Below are positions 1 to 10,195 of a DNA stretch of 64,000 bases, piece after piece. Source of the DNA: Papaver somniferum. Taxonomy: Eukaryota > Streptophyta > Magnoliopsida > Ranunculales > Papaveraceae. How positions within the stretch are numbered: position 1 is the stretch's first letter; each line of letters opens with the position of its first letter. The stretch lies in the NCBI RefSeq assembly GCF_003573695.1, contig NC_039362.1:7106088-7170087 (forward strand), given 5' to 3'. The notes below the pieces were generated by a model. That model saw only the letters and a list, made by a program, of their open reading frames with translations, did no database searches and was not told where the DNA came from. Both the position numbers and the translations under genes were made by a program.

Positions 1-866
1 TTTTCCCAATGCTAGATGTTTCTTATATATAGCCTTCAAATCAGGGTTTTTCCTTAGGTACAAAGCAGTCACTATTCACCGTTAGATGAAAACCTCATTT
101 AGATTCAATCTATATATATATCCTTCAAACGAGTTTTTGGAAAATCCCAGCAGAAATTCTCGGTAAGATAACTTCCGTCAGTTCGCGGACTGAGTTCGCA
201 AAATGAGTTCGCGGACTTGGCAAAGCCAATTCCTCCGGTTTCTCTCAATCAACAAAGTTCGCAAACTTCGGATTAAGGAATATGACCTATGCACATATGT
301 GTTACCACACAATGCTTATATCCATCATTGGTTATATTGACCTAAACTCTCATTCCAACCATTGAAACATTCTTAGAGGACGTTATATAGTTGTTACACT
401 ATTTCTCGTCAAAGCAATTTTCAAAGTGATTGAAACAATATGACTTTCGTCATTAGGTGAAGATAAACCCGATCAAAGAGAAACGCTTTACCAACACATG
501 ATTTCGAGATATAGGTAAGCGAGATATATTCGGCTCGAAATATGAAATGTGTATGATCCAGTCTATATAGCATACGACTTTTGTCCCATAAGAAGTAGGA
601 GATAGAAGAGATAGACTTTTGAGTGATAGATAAGTTCAAGTCTCCACATACCTTTCTGTTGATCAAGTTCCACGGTTCCTTGAGTAGATCGTCGTCGTTG
701 TATGATGAATCGCTATGAAGTCCTTGAGCTCAACTACACTTTTCTATCATAATCCGAGACATAGCTATGTAGACTAGAAATCAAGACTCATAGTTTTGAT
801 CACTAACATTGACAAACATGCTTCATATAGCAACGCATGCGAGGTCGACCGAGCTATGATCTAACA
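1..866 (-). mobile_element. Family B LTR, 5' portion, cut by window edge
   Basis: The segment matches, base for base over long stretches, 25681-26946 and 31300-32583, which are the two LTRs of the complete family B element. Read on the minus strand it begins with TGTTAGATC at 866 and carries the repeated GTTCGCGGAC motif at about 180-260. It is the U3 part of an LTR; the remainder lies before base 1. The open frame at 421-666 (minus) falls inside the LTR and is not a gene. Confidence 0.85.
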
Positions 867-1391
867 TAGTTTATCCATAGATTTCGTGAATAGACGTTAT
901 ACTAATTGGTAACTTGTAATTATTTAGTGTGTTTGAAATTATGGAATGAATTCAACCCCTAAGATTATATATGAAGGAATATCATAATAATAATTTAAGA
1001 AAGTAAACTTACAAAAGTGTATTCCGAAGTCGAACAATAATTCATGACCGATCCCAATTGTAGGACCGATCCCTTGTGGCAAGCACCGATCTTAAGTGCA
1101 GGGCCGACCCCTGACCGATCATGTTTGAAGTTTAATCCGAGTTTTTGTTTTTGATATGTTTGGTGATCATCGGGTTTGTAAAAACATAAAAATGCATACA
1201 GATTGAACTTGGAATGGTCACGTAATATTGACATAGTGATTTGAACATGTTGTTATTACTTAATGTTGAAGTATTTTCGTTGGTTCTCAAGGGGAGATTT
1301 GGAAAAATATAATCAAATATCTTCTATATTTTATATTTTCGAAAATATATGCTTACTATATCCCATAGGTTTGCATACCTATAATTGCGAT
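867..1391. repeat. Gap between LTRs with family C-like remnant
   Basis: No gene is visible. At about 1045-1125 there are four spaced copies of ACCGATC or GACCGATC, the motif that marks the U3 block of family C LTRs (about 15935-16170). A TTTGAACATGTTG segment at 1230-1245 resembles family C around 16420. The rest is AT-rich and unassigned. This is probably a decayed family C LTR fragment on the plus strand. Confidence 0.4.
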
Positions 1392-3890
1392 TGTTAGAGC
1401 ACTGCTCGGTCGAACTCGCAACCGTTGTTATCTCAAGCTTGTTTGTCAAGTTTAGTTGTCAAAACTATAAATATTGATTTCTAGTCTACTAATAGCTAAG
1501 TCTCGGATTATGATAGAAAGTATAGTTGAGCATTAGACTTCATGGCGTTCATCGATTAAAGACGAAGAACTACTAAGGGTAGCTTGTGGAACTTCGTCAA
1601 CAAAAGGTATGTGGAGACTTGAACTCATCTATCCCTCAAAAGTCTATCTACTCTATCTCCTATTTGAGACAAAATTCGTATAGCTCTATAGACTTCGCTT
1701 ATACACATTTGATATTTGGAGCTAAATTTAACTCGCTTACATATGTCTCGAAATATGTGTTGGTAAGCTTTCGCTTTAAATAAGTTCATCTTATATTCTT
1801 GACGAAAGTCAAAAGATGATCATGTGAAAATCGCCTTGTAACATCTTACATGATTTGTGTGAGACAATCATTTGATGTAGACTCGAAATGTTTCGTATTG
1901 ATCATTCGATCACTTGAAAATTTCTTTGAAGCTAATAGTTTGTGTGAGACAGCTATTGTCGTCTTCTAATAATGTTTCAATGATTGAGTTGGGAGTCTAG
2001 AACAAATAACCATGAATGGATATAACAAATTATGCGTACTTGTATGCTAACTGTCGCAAGTTATTCCAAGTCCGGGAACCAAAGTATGCATACTCGTATA
2101 CGTACTAGTTGGTTAATGAAAGTACGAGAACTTAGTATGCATACCGATATGCGTACTGGCGTGAGTTTCAAGTTCCGGAAATTCAACTGAGTTTGGAAGG
2201 TATGCATACCCGTTCGCATACTGGCGAACCTAAACTAAGTCAGGCTACTTAAGTATGCGTACCCGTTACATACTTGAGTAGGTTATGTTCTAAAATTGGT
2301 TTGTTCATGAACTAATACATTTATATATTAAGGAATGCAATCTTTTGCAAACCGTGGCTATAATGTTCATGAATTGATTCGAGTGAATCAAAATTGAATT
2401 TTCTTCAATTGTATCTTGTATATATACTTCTATGAGAATATAAACAATTGAACAACTCTAAAACTAGTTTCATTGAGTCATTTGAACTAGTTATGGTTAA
2501 GATGAATATGGTTGATATGAAAGTGTTCACATGGCTAACTTCGGTTAACTATTGTTGAGCCAACAAGTGGAAAACCTTTAGGTACGGTTACTCATATCTA
2601 AATGAAGTCACTTTTCATTTGTGTGTAACTAGCTAAGTTCGATCTAACGGTTGAAAGATATTGGCTTGAGTCTAATCAGGTTTTCATCTAACGGTGAAAA
2701 TTGAATGCTTTGTTACCAAGGTAGCATTGATTGCAAACCCTGATTTGAAGACTATATAAGGGAGAACTCTAGCAACTGGGAAACCTAATCCCCACACCTC
2801 CTGCGTGATACAAGTTGCGACTAGAGTCGATTCTCCTTTAACCTTAGTTTTTTCCAAAATCCAGTAGGTTAATGACTTGAATACTTCATTGGGATTGCGA
2901 AGCCAGACCCAACTATTTTTTCTGTAGTTGTGTGTTCTGATCTTGATATCTTCTATCGTATTGAGTATTATCTTCTCTAAGATTTGCTCGAGATTTAATC
3001 TTCGATAGGCAAGATAAAAAGTAGTCACAAACATCTTCGTCTCATCGTTTGTGATTCCACAATATCTTGTTTCGCTACCGTACAATTAAGATTATTGTGA
3101 GGTGATTGATATTACTAGGCTGTTCTTCGGGAACATAAGTCTGGTGTATCAATTGGTTCTTGTTCGCGTTGATTTATCAAAATACAGAATAAAACTCATA
3201 GGTATATCTGTGGGAGACAGATTTATCTATTCAATAGACTTTTCTGTGTGAGACAGATTGGTTTATCAAGTCTTCGATATTGGGTCGTAGCAACTCTTAG
3301 TTGTGGGTGAGATCAACTAAGGGAATCAAATGCACAGAATCCGGCGTGGTTCTAGAGGCGTAAGGAACGCCACTGTACCTTGATCAGTGTGAAATTGGTT
3401 GGGCTCAACTACATTCCAGTCTGAAGTTAACTTGGAGTAAGTTAGTGTCTGTAGAGGCTTAATACAGTGTGGTGTTCAAATATGGACTAGGTTCCGAGTT
3501 TTTCTGCATTTGCGGTTTCCTCGTTAACAAAATTTCTGGTGTCTGTGTTATTTCTTTTCCGCGTTATATTTGTTTATATAATTGAAATATCACAGGTTGT
3601 GGGTAAGTTCAATCAATTGTGAATCCAAACTTTGGTTGTTGATTAAATTGATTGACTTGGATAATGGTTTTTGAAACCGTCCAAGTTATTTCTTATATTC
3701 AATCGGGCTCGCAAATTCCTATTTGTTTGATTGCAGATTGAATTGAGAAATAGAGATGTAACTCTTGGATATAATTTTCTTAAGATTGAGTCTGACTGTC
3801 TAGTTGATTCTCTTGAAAGTGTATTGGAGTTAGTCCATATAGATTGCTAAGCAAAATATTGGGTGTGGTTGTTAGACCCCCGCTTTTTCA
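1392..3890 (+). repeat. 5' LTR of family A element
   Basis: The LTR begins TGTTAGAGCACTGC and ends CTTTTTCA, giving TG..CA termini, 2499 bp. A TATA box (TATATAAG, 2753-2760) lies about 1.36 kb from its start. A block of repeated motifs of the form GTATGCATACC lies at about 2030-2275, upstream of the TATA box in the presumed U3 enhancer zone. It is followed directly by the primer binding site. The minus-strand frame at 2684-3085 is a chance frame inside it. Confidence 0.88.
2753..2760 (+). promoter_or_regulatory. LTR TATA box
   Basis: TATATAAG is conserved in position in the other family A LTRs (8829-8836, 12261-12268 and, on the minus strand, about 38198-38205). It is preceded by the conserved GATTTGAAGAC. 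It is the likely core promoter that separates U3 from R. Confidence 0.6.
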
Positions 3891-3892
3891 AT

Positions 3893-3905
3893 TGGTATCA
3901 GAGCA
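3893..3905 (+). promoter_or_regulatory. Primer binding site (initiator tRNA-Met type)
   Basis: TGGTATCAGAGCA lies two bases after the LTR end. It is the standard complement of the 3' end of plant initiator-methionine tRNA used by most Copia elements. The same site occurs on the minus strand at 30183-30195 in the family B element. Confidence 0.92.
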
Positions 3906-3956
3906 GGCAAACACGCTCAAGACCTTATAAGTCTGTGTTTGTAGCGATCTGACTCT

Positions 3957-5513
3957 ATAGACAGAAGTGCTATCTCTATAAACGTACCACCATTCTTCGA
4001 TGGCTCGAATTACTTATGGTGGAAAATTGCTATGCGTGCCTTTCTTCAAGCACGTGATTTTCAATCATGGGTTTATGTTGTTAATGGCTATAATCCTCCG
4101 GTTATTACAGAAGGAAAAGTAACTGCTCCAAAGGATATCAATGATTATGATGCTGTCGAGATTCTTACCGCAAGGCAAAACTCTGACGGATTGAATGCAA
4201 TCATCCATGCCATTACCCTAGATCTTCATCACCATGTGACTACGTGCACTCGGTCTAAAGATGCGTGGGATATCTTAGAAACCGTATTTGAAGGGAATAC
4301 CTATGAAAAAGAAGCTAGGCTTCAAAACCCAAATTCTGATTGGAAAACCTTCGTATGGAAGATGAAGATTCATTTGATGAGTTTAATCACAAAGTGTCTG
4401 AAATTGCCAATGCATCTTTTGCATTAGGTAAGACTATTCCTGAAAAAGACATTGTGATAAAAATTCTCAGATTATTGCTACCTAAATACGATTCTAAGAA
4501 ACATGCCATCGTTGAAGGAAATAACCTTGATACGCTTTCCAGAAATACTCTTGTTGAGAAGTTAAAGATATTTGATCATGAGCATGTATCCAAATCTGGA
4601 AAGGATATTGCTTTCAAAGAACAAAAGAACACTAAATTACTTGATAAAAATAAAAGTGTTGGCATCTTTGAAGACGATCCTTCTGAGACTGATTCATCAG
4701 ATGAAAATCTTGACAATTCAGTCTCTTTGATCACAAGACAGTTTAGAGATCTTCTTTTGAAGAGAAGTAAACGGTTCATAAGAGATAAACCTAAGTCATC
4801 AGTTAAATCTCATAATCGTGTTCCTCCTAAAATCAGGGATACTAACGATACCGATGACGAGGATATACCACAGTGCTTCAAGTGTAAAGGTTTTGTTCAT
4901 TTTGCAAATGAGTGTCCGAATCGTAGAAAATACATTGGAAACAAAGGTCTTGCTGCAACTTTTGGTGAAATGTCTGATCATTATGATTCTAATGATAACG
5001 AAAAATCAAGTGTTGCACTCCTCTGTGAAAATATTGAGTTTTGATAATTGTAGCAATGCGCACATCAATCTCGATATTCTTTCGGGAGAAACTTAAACCA
5101 CTTTGGAGGATAAAATGGATTTCTCTTTGTCTACTGGAAATTCTATTTCCAATTTTTCAGTTGTCTAGCAACATGCATAGCTATGACGTCTGAACCATCT
5201 TCCATGTTAACATGTTCTTATTGTACTCTCAAGGGTCATGGACTCTCCAATTGTTTCAAGTACAAGCATAAAGTAAGATATGTATACAAACTTCAGCTGA
5301 GAGCAAATCGATTAGCAAACAAGCTCAAACTTGTTCAGAAGTCGACTGAGGTACGTAAACTTATCTTTTCTCCAAAGAAGTTAATTTCCAAAGATAAGAA
5401 TAGACCTATAGAGAAAAGAATACGGTCTAAAAAAATATGTTTAACAGGTATTTAAGAATTCCGTTCAAGAAGGTTATCGTGGACAGATTATTATTCACCC
5501 CAGCACAACTTAA
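3957..5513 (+). pseudogene. Degenerate SIRE-like gag with two CCHC knuckles
   Basis: The frame opens at 3957, where the ancestral start codon appears as ATA instead of ATG, 52 bases after the primer site. It encodes a Copia gag core (conserved W, FEG and DAWDIL-type segment at 4032-4330). The frame shifts near 4340 and continues to 5044 with a knuckle CFKCKGFVHFANEC (C-x2-C-x4-H-x4-C). After a stop, a second knuckle CSYCTLKGHGLSNC follows (about 5213-5254). It ends at TAA 5511-5513. The better preserved minus-strand copy at 9782-10117 shows that both knuckles once lay in one frame. In autonomous relatives the second knuckle precedes the protease, which is absent here. Confidence 0.8.
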
Positions 5514-5872
5514 TTGTGTTGTTGGTGTATCTTGTCTCAATGCCATTGCACAGTTCAGGCTTTTGGAAAAGAAATTTTGTTTTTGTTTTTCTCCTGTTTG
5601 GAATTTTTCATCTTTTCATATCTAATTGATATTTAAAAGAGTTTCCTTGTTTGATTATTAAAAAGAGGGTTAAAATCGACAATTCTTCCTTCTTTAGGGT
5701 TGTGAGTTGTGCGTACGTGAATGCTTTTAGCTGTATAAAGGTTCTATAACCCTACATTCCTTTGTCCTTCTCTAAAAAACTCTTTTTATCACAAGGGTGC
5801 TTGTTGAACTTGACTCCAAGCATCATGTCTCCTTATAGGAAAGGGGTTAATATGATTATTAAGCCATAAATC
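5514..5872 (+). other. Internal spacer of family A element, no coding signal
   Basis: AT-rich sequence between the gag remnant and the coiled-coil frame. It occupies the place where pol would lie in an autonomous relative, and no protease, integrase or reverse transcriptase motif is visible in any frame. Confidence 0.6.
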
Positions 5873-6271
5873 ATGAAGAAAAAAGATATATCTCTGGTAC
5901 CCTCTTCCTTGAAAAGAAAAAGGAGGAATGTGAGGAAACCAAAGGTTGTCCCTTCAAATCTTCAGAAGTTTTCTGGTGTTCTTAAAGAGTTGAAGGAGAC
6001 AAGAAAGGAGATACTGCAAATAAAGTCTATTGTTTTTAGGACTCTTGAAATTCAGAAGACCCTGGTTCGGCATCAGTCAAGAAGGTTTGTCGGAATTGAC
6101 TCCTATCTCATGAACCTTATGTTCCAATGGCTATTGACGACAAGGAGTTCGGGGACAATAAAGAATTTTTCAAAGGTCTTAATGTCTAGGAAACTTCTTA
6201 TGAGAATTTATTCTTGTGTTTTAAGAAGTATAACTAAGGTTTGGAATACCAATTATTGTGAGCGCACATAG
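5873..6271 (+). pseudogene. Coiled-coil accessory ORF of family A element (degenerate)
   Basis: The frame encodes a Lys/Arg-rich N-terminus, then a helix-prone segment with heptad-like spacing (LQKFSGVLKELKETRKE onward), then QSRRFVGIDS. The same protein is found on the minus strand at 9038-9358 with many conservative changes, so it was a real element gene and not a chance frame. The present copy loses the relative's frame after about residue 80. Its function is unknown; the position downstream of gag recalls the extra ORFs of SIRE-type elements. Confidence 0.6.
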
Positions 6272-7468
6272 CTATTGCCAACGTTTTCATCTTGCAATGT
6301 TTTTAGATTTGTTTATTTAAATCTAAAGTTTATTTGAAAGATGATTTTGCAGTATTAATCTTTTTTGGTTTCATATATCGCAAAAATTGTTATGGGATAT
6401 GTGTGTTTACGTCCGCTAACTATGATTGTCCCATAATCGTCAAAAGTTAAGCCTATTGTGTCATTATGCAAATATTGATGGAAGATAGGATGAACTTTTG
6501 ATTACAAAGATTAAGTCTATTATATATATTTATGCAAATATTTATTAAAAATAGAATCAATCTTTGAATATTCCACAGTATTGATCTTTCCCTGATCCAC
6601 TTTTATCTGAAAGTATTGTGTGGCTCCGTAAGTTCTCTTATGTTGAGCATTTCCGATTAAATTAATCATGGGTTCTCTTGTGGTTAATTTAATTGAGTTT
6701 TCTGGATACAAATTCATGTTTCATGTGATTTGTTAATGTCCAAAGAAATCCTTCTTTTCCTGCAAAAGTAAGGTCGCTTTTGTTGTTCTTTCGGGAATGC
6801 CATTTTATGGGGGAAAGTTCTTATTTGAACTTGTGCTTAATTTTTGTAGGGGAGTGCGGCTGTGGAATATTGTAGGAGTTTTCTTGTATCTCTATTAACT
6901 CCTTAATGAATGCATTTAATTTCGACTATATGATTGCATCTAAAAAAAGTTGATATGTTTTCTTTTCATCATGTAGAATCTCTATGAGAATTTCATTATG
7001 ATCCCACTAGTTTTCGTACCTTTGCCAATTTATATTGATAAAAAAAAGGGAGAATTAATGTTTAGTTAACACTACAAATACATATGGTTTACAGATCATT
7101 ATGGAAGGGGGAGTGGTTTTCATATGAGATGAAGTATTGACTAAGGGGGAGTGATACATATCACCATAGTATTTTGTCAAAGTTGTGATACAATTGGACT
7201 TTGATGTTGTGTAATATACCTATGACACTGTATAACAATACGAAGACATCTTGTTTTTAAATATTGTTATATCTATGGATCTTCAACAACTATGATGATT
7301 AGTTAAACATGTTCAGTATCACTGGATTACTTGGAAGTTACGAAGATTTCGAGTAATGTTGAAGAACCAAGGAAATCATGCATTTGGATGAAAATCTACA
7401 AAGTTTATTTATTTTGTAATCCATATGTATTGATAGTTTTGTCACTAAAATTGACAAAGGGAGAGATT
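6272..7468 (+). other. 3' internal region with repeated polypurine tracts
   Basis: Non-coding AT-rich sequence. The part from about 6853 matches 10200-10814 and, inverted, parts of 26947-27560. It contains four purine runs: AAAAAAAGGGAGAA near 7042, GGAAGGGGGAG near 7100, CTAAGGGGGAG near 7140, and ACAAAGGGAGAGAT (7454-7467), which abuts the 3' LTR and is the functional-position polypurine tract. Confidence 0.7.
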
Positions 7469-8938
7469 GTTAGAGAACTGCTCGGTCGAACTCGCAAACG
7501 TTGCTATCTCAAGCTTATTTGTCAAGTTTAGTTGTCAAAACTATAAGTCTTGATTTCTAGTCTACTTATAACTAAGTCTCGGATTAGGATAGAAAGTGTA
7601 GTTGAGTATTAGACTTCACGATGTTCATCGATTGAAGACGAATAACTACTAAGGGGAGCTTGTGGAACTTCATCAACAAAAGGTATGTGGAGACTTGAAC
7701 TCATCTATCAATCAAAATTCTATCTAATCTATCTCCTGTTTGAGACAAAAGTCGTATAGCTATATAGACTTCGATTATACACATTTGATATTTCGAGCTG
7801 AGTTTAACTCGCTTATATATTTCTCGAAATATGTGTTGGTAAGCTTTCGCTTTAACCAAGTTCATCTTATATTTTTGACTAAAGTCAAAAGATGATCATG
7901 TGAAAATCGCCTTGTAACGTCTTACATGATTTGTGTGAGACAATCGTTTGATGTAGACTCGAAATGTTTCGTATTGATCATTCGATCACTTGAAAATTGC
8001 TTTGAAGCTAATAGTTTGTGTGAGACAACTATTGTCTTCTTCTAATAGTTTTTCAATGATTGAGTTGGGAGTCTAGAACAAATAACCATGATTTGGTATA
8101 GCACAGTATGCGTACTTGTATGCTAACTGTCGCAAGTTATTCCAAGTCCGGGAACCATATTATGCATACCCGTATGCGTACTAGTTGGTTAATGAAAATC
8201 CGGGAACTTAGTATGCATACCGATATGCGTACTGGCGTGAGTTTCAAGTTCCGGAAATTCAACTGAGTTTGGAAGGTATGCGTACCCGTTCGCATACTGA
8301 CGAACCCAAACTAAGTCCGGCTACTTAGGTATACGTACCCGTTGCATACTTGACTAGGTTATGTTCTAAAATTGGTTTGTTCATGAACTAATACATTTAT
8401 ATATTAAGGGATGCAATCTTTTGCAAACCGTGGCTATAATGTTCATGAATTAATTCGAATGAATCAAAATTGAATTTGCTTCAATTGTATCTTGTATATA
8501 TACTTCTATGAGAATATAAACAATTGAATAACTCTAGAACTAGTTTCATTTGAGTCATTTGAACTAGTTATAGTTAAGATGAATACGGTTGATATGAACG
8601 TGTTCATATGGCTAACTTCGGTTAACTATTGTTGAGCCAACAAGGTGCACACCTTTAGGTACGGTTACTCATATCTAAAAGAAGTCACTTTCATTTGTGT
8701 GTAACCAGCTAAGTTCGATCTAATGGTTGAAAGATATTAGCTTGAGTCTAATCATGTTTTCATCTAACGGTGAAAATTGAATGCTTTGTTACCAAGCTAG
8801 CATTGATTCCAAACCCTGATTTGAAGACTATATAAGAGAGAAATCTAGCAACTGGGACACCTAATCCCCATACCTCATGTGTGATACTAGTTGCGACTAG
8901 AGTCGATTCTCCTTTAACCTTAGGTTTTCCCAAAACCC
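7469..8938 (+). repeat. 3' LTR of family A element, truncated
   Basis: Begins TGTTAGAGAACTGC and follows the 5' LTR through the U3 motif block (about 8098-8350) and the TATA box (8829-8836). It breaks off at about 8938 in the segment equivalent to about 2862 of the 5' LTR. The last 1.0 kb is missing and is replaced by inverted internal sequence. Confidence 0.85.
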
Positions 8939-9037
8939 ATAAATCGTTGGAAATATCTATGTGTGATCACAATGTTTGCTATACCAAATCCTAGCTATCC
9001 TTCTTAAACATAAGAATAAATTCTCAAAAAGAATTTA

Positions 9038-9358
9038 CTAGACTATAAGATTTTTGAAGAATTCTTTATCGTCCCCGAACTCTTTATTGTCAACAGACAT
9101 TGGAACATAAGGATCATGAACAAAGGAATCAATTACAACAAACCTTCTTGACTGTTGCTGAACCAGGGCCTTTTGAATCTCCAAAGATCTTAGAACAATA
9201 GCTTTTATTTTCTGATTCTCCATCCTGGTTTGTTTCAACTCTTCAAGTACAACATAAAACTTTTGAAGATTTGAGTTGTCAGCTCTTGGTTTCTTCATAT
9301 TCTTCATTTCTCTCTTCAAAGTTGTATTAGAGGAATGAAATTTATATTTTTCCTTCAT
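9038..9358 (-). CDS. Coiled-coil accessory ORF of retroelement
   Basis: A 106-residue frame starting at ATG 9358-9356. A basic N-terminus is followed by a helical segment with alternating Leu/Ile and charged residues (LQKFYVVLEELKQTRMENQK), then QQQSRRFVVIDSF and a C-terminus with DNKEFGDDKEFF. It is homologous to the frame at 5873-6271. Nothing in it matches a catalytic domain that I know. It is an element gene in a broken context and unlikely to be expressed by a host promoter. Confidence 0.5.
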   Translation of the reverse strand: MKEKYKFHSSNTTLKREMKNMKKPRADNSNLQKFYVVLEELKQTRMENQKIKAIVLRSLEIQKALVQQQSRRFVVIDSFVHDPYVPMSVDNKEFGDDKEFFKNLIV

Positions 9359-9781
9359 GATTGATTACTTAACAATCATACTAACATCTTTTCCATCAGA
9401 AGAAATAGTGCTTGGAGTCTCCATAATTTTGAGATATGGGATTGTGAAAGTACAAAAAGATAGCTCTGCAAGCAACCTTTTTATGAAAATAGTTTCAGAG
9501 AAGGAATAGAACTACAGGATTGCGAAACCTATATACAGAGCCAGTAGGGTTCACATACAATCAACACAGATAACCCTAAGGAGGGTAAAAATGTCGATTT
9601 AAACCTATTATTCATATAGGGTGAAATATTTTCAATACCATTACTTAAAAAGGAAATATATTCAAGTAATAATATTCAAGGTACAAACTAGATTATTTTT
9701 TGACTCTAGAACCCGATTGTGCACAATTCTTGTCTTTTTTCAATAAACGGGCGCATGAGACAAGATGCACTTTCAACACAG

Positions 9782-10117
9782 TTAGATTGTGTTGGGGTGA
9801 ACAATAATTTGTTCACCACAAGGTTCCTGCACGGAATTATCCACATCCCTCTTAAATTTACATACCTCGGATGGATTTGGCTTCAGAACAAGTTTGAGCT
9901 TGTTTGCTAATCGATTGGCTCTTCGTTGCAGTTTATTGACATACCTTACTTTATGTTTGTACTTGAAACAATTAGAGAGTTCATGACCCTTAATAGTATA
10001 GTAAGGACATATGAATATGGAGGATGGTTCAGATACCATGGTCGAACATGCCGCTAGGCAAAGCGAAGTACCTGAAACATAAGAGGTAGAGTTTTCATAA
10101 GACATTACATCCTCCAA
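9782..10117 (-). CDS. C-terminal gag fragment with second zinc knuckle
   Basis: A 111-residue frame with PYYTIKGHELSNC, in which the first Cys of the C-x2-C-x4-H-x4-C knuckle is kept (ICPYY) but the second is Tyr. A basic stretch (KHKVRYVNKLQRRANRLANK) follows and it ends HPNTI. It aligns with 5183-5513 on the plus strand. Upstream the frame stays open toward the gag end, showing that the ancestral gag ran through this knuckle. It is a fragment without gag core or protease. Confidence 0.55.
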   Translation of the reverse strand: MEDVMSYENSTSYVSGTSLCLAACSTMVSEPSSIFICPYYTIKGHELSNCFKYKHKVRYVNKLQRRANRLANKLKLVLKPNPSEVCKFKRDVDNSVQEPCGEQIIVHPNTI

Positions 10118-10195
10118 CGCTGTTGATGATGTATCATCGGGAAAAATGTCAAAGTTGATATGAGTATTGCTGCAATTATTAAAATTAATATTTTC

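Larger units (their letters stand above)
1392..8938 (+). mobile_element. Family A long-LTR Copia-like retroelement lacking pol, 3' LTR truncated
   Basis: A 5' LTR (1392-3890) is followed after 2 bases by a primer binding site, then a gag-like region, a coiled-coil reading frame, polypurine tracts and a 3' LTR beginning at 7469. The 3' LTR matches the 5' LTR until about 8938, where it stops abruptly. No integrase, reverse transcriptase or RNase H frame exists between 5513 and 7468, so the element is non-autonomous. The gag with two CCHC knuckles suggests the SIRE/Maximus side of Copia (family knowledge). The layout resembles the gag-only TR-GAG class. The gag frame is broken, so it is a fossil. 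Confidence 0.85.
8939..10195 (-). mobile_element. Inverted internal fragment of a second family A element
   Basis: Read on the minus strand this segment parallels 5025-6285 of the first element: the end of gag, the second knuckle, then the coiled-coil frame. Sequence on both sides (7469-8938 and 10196-13035) is in plus orientation, so this block alone is inverted. Its frames are better preserved than those of the plus-strand copy. Confidence 0.75.

Noticed and set aside
2684..3085. 133-codon minus-strand frame
   Set aside because: It lies inside the family A LTR, is not open in the other LTR copies, and has no domain.
3893..3905. Possible tRNA-Met gene
   Set aside because: Only the 3' complement is present, next to an LTR end; it is a primer binding site.
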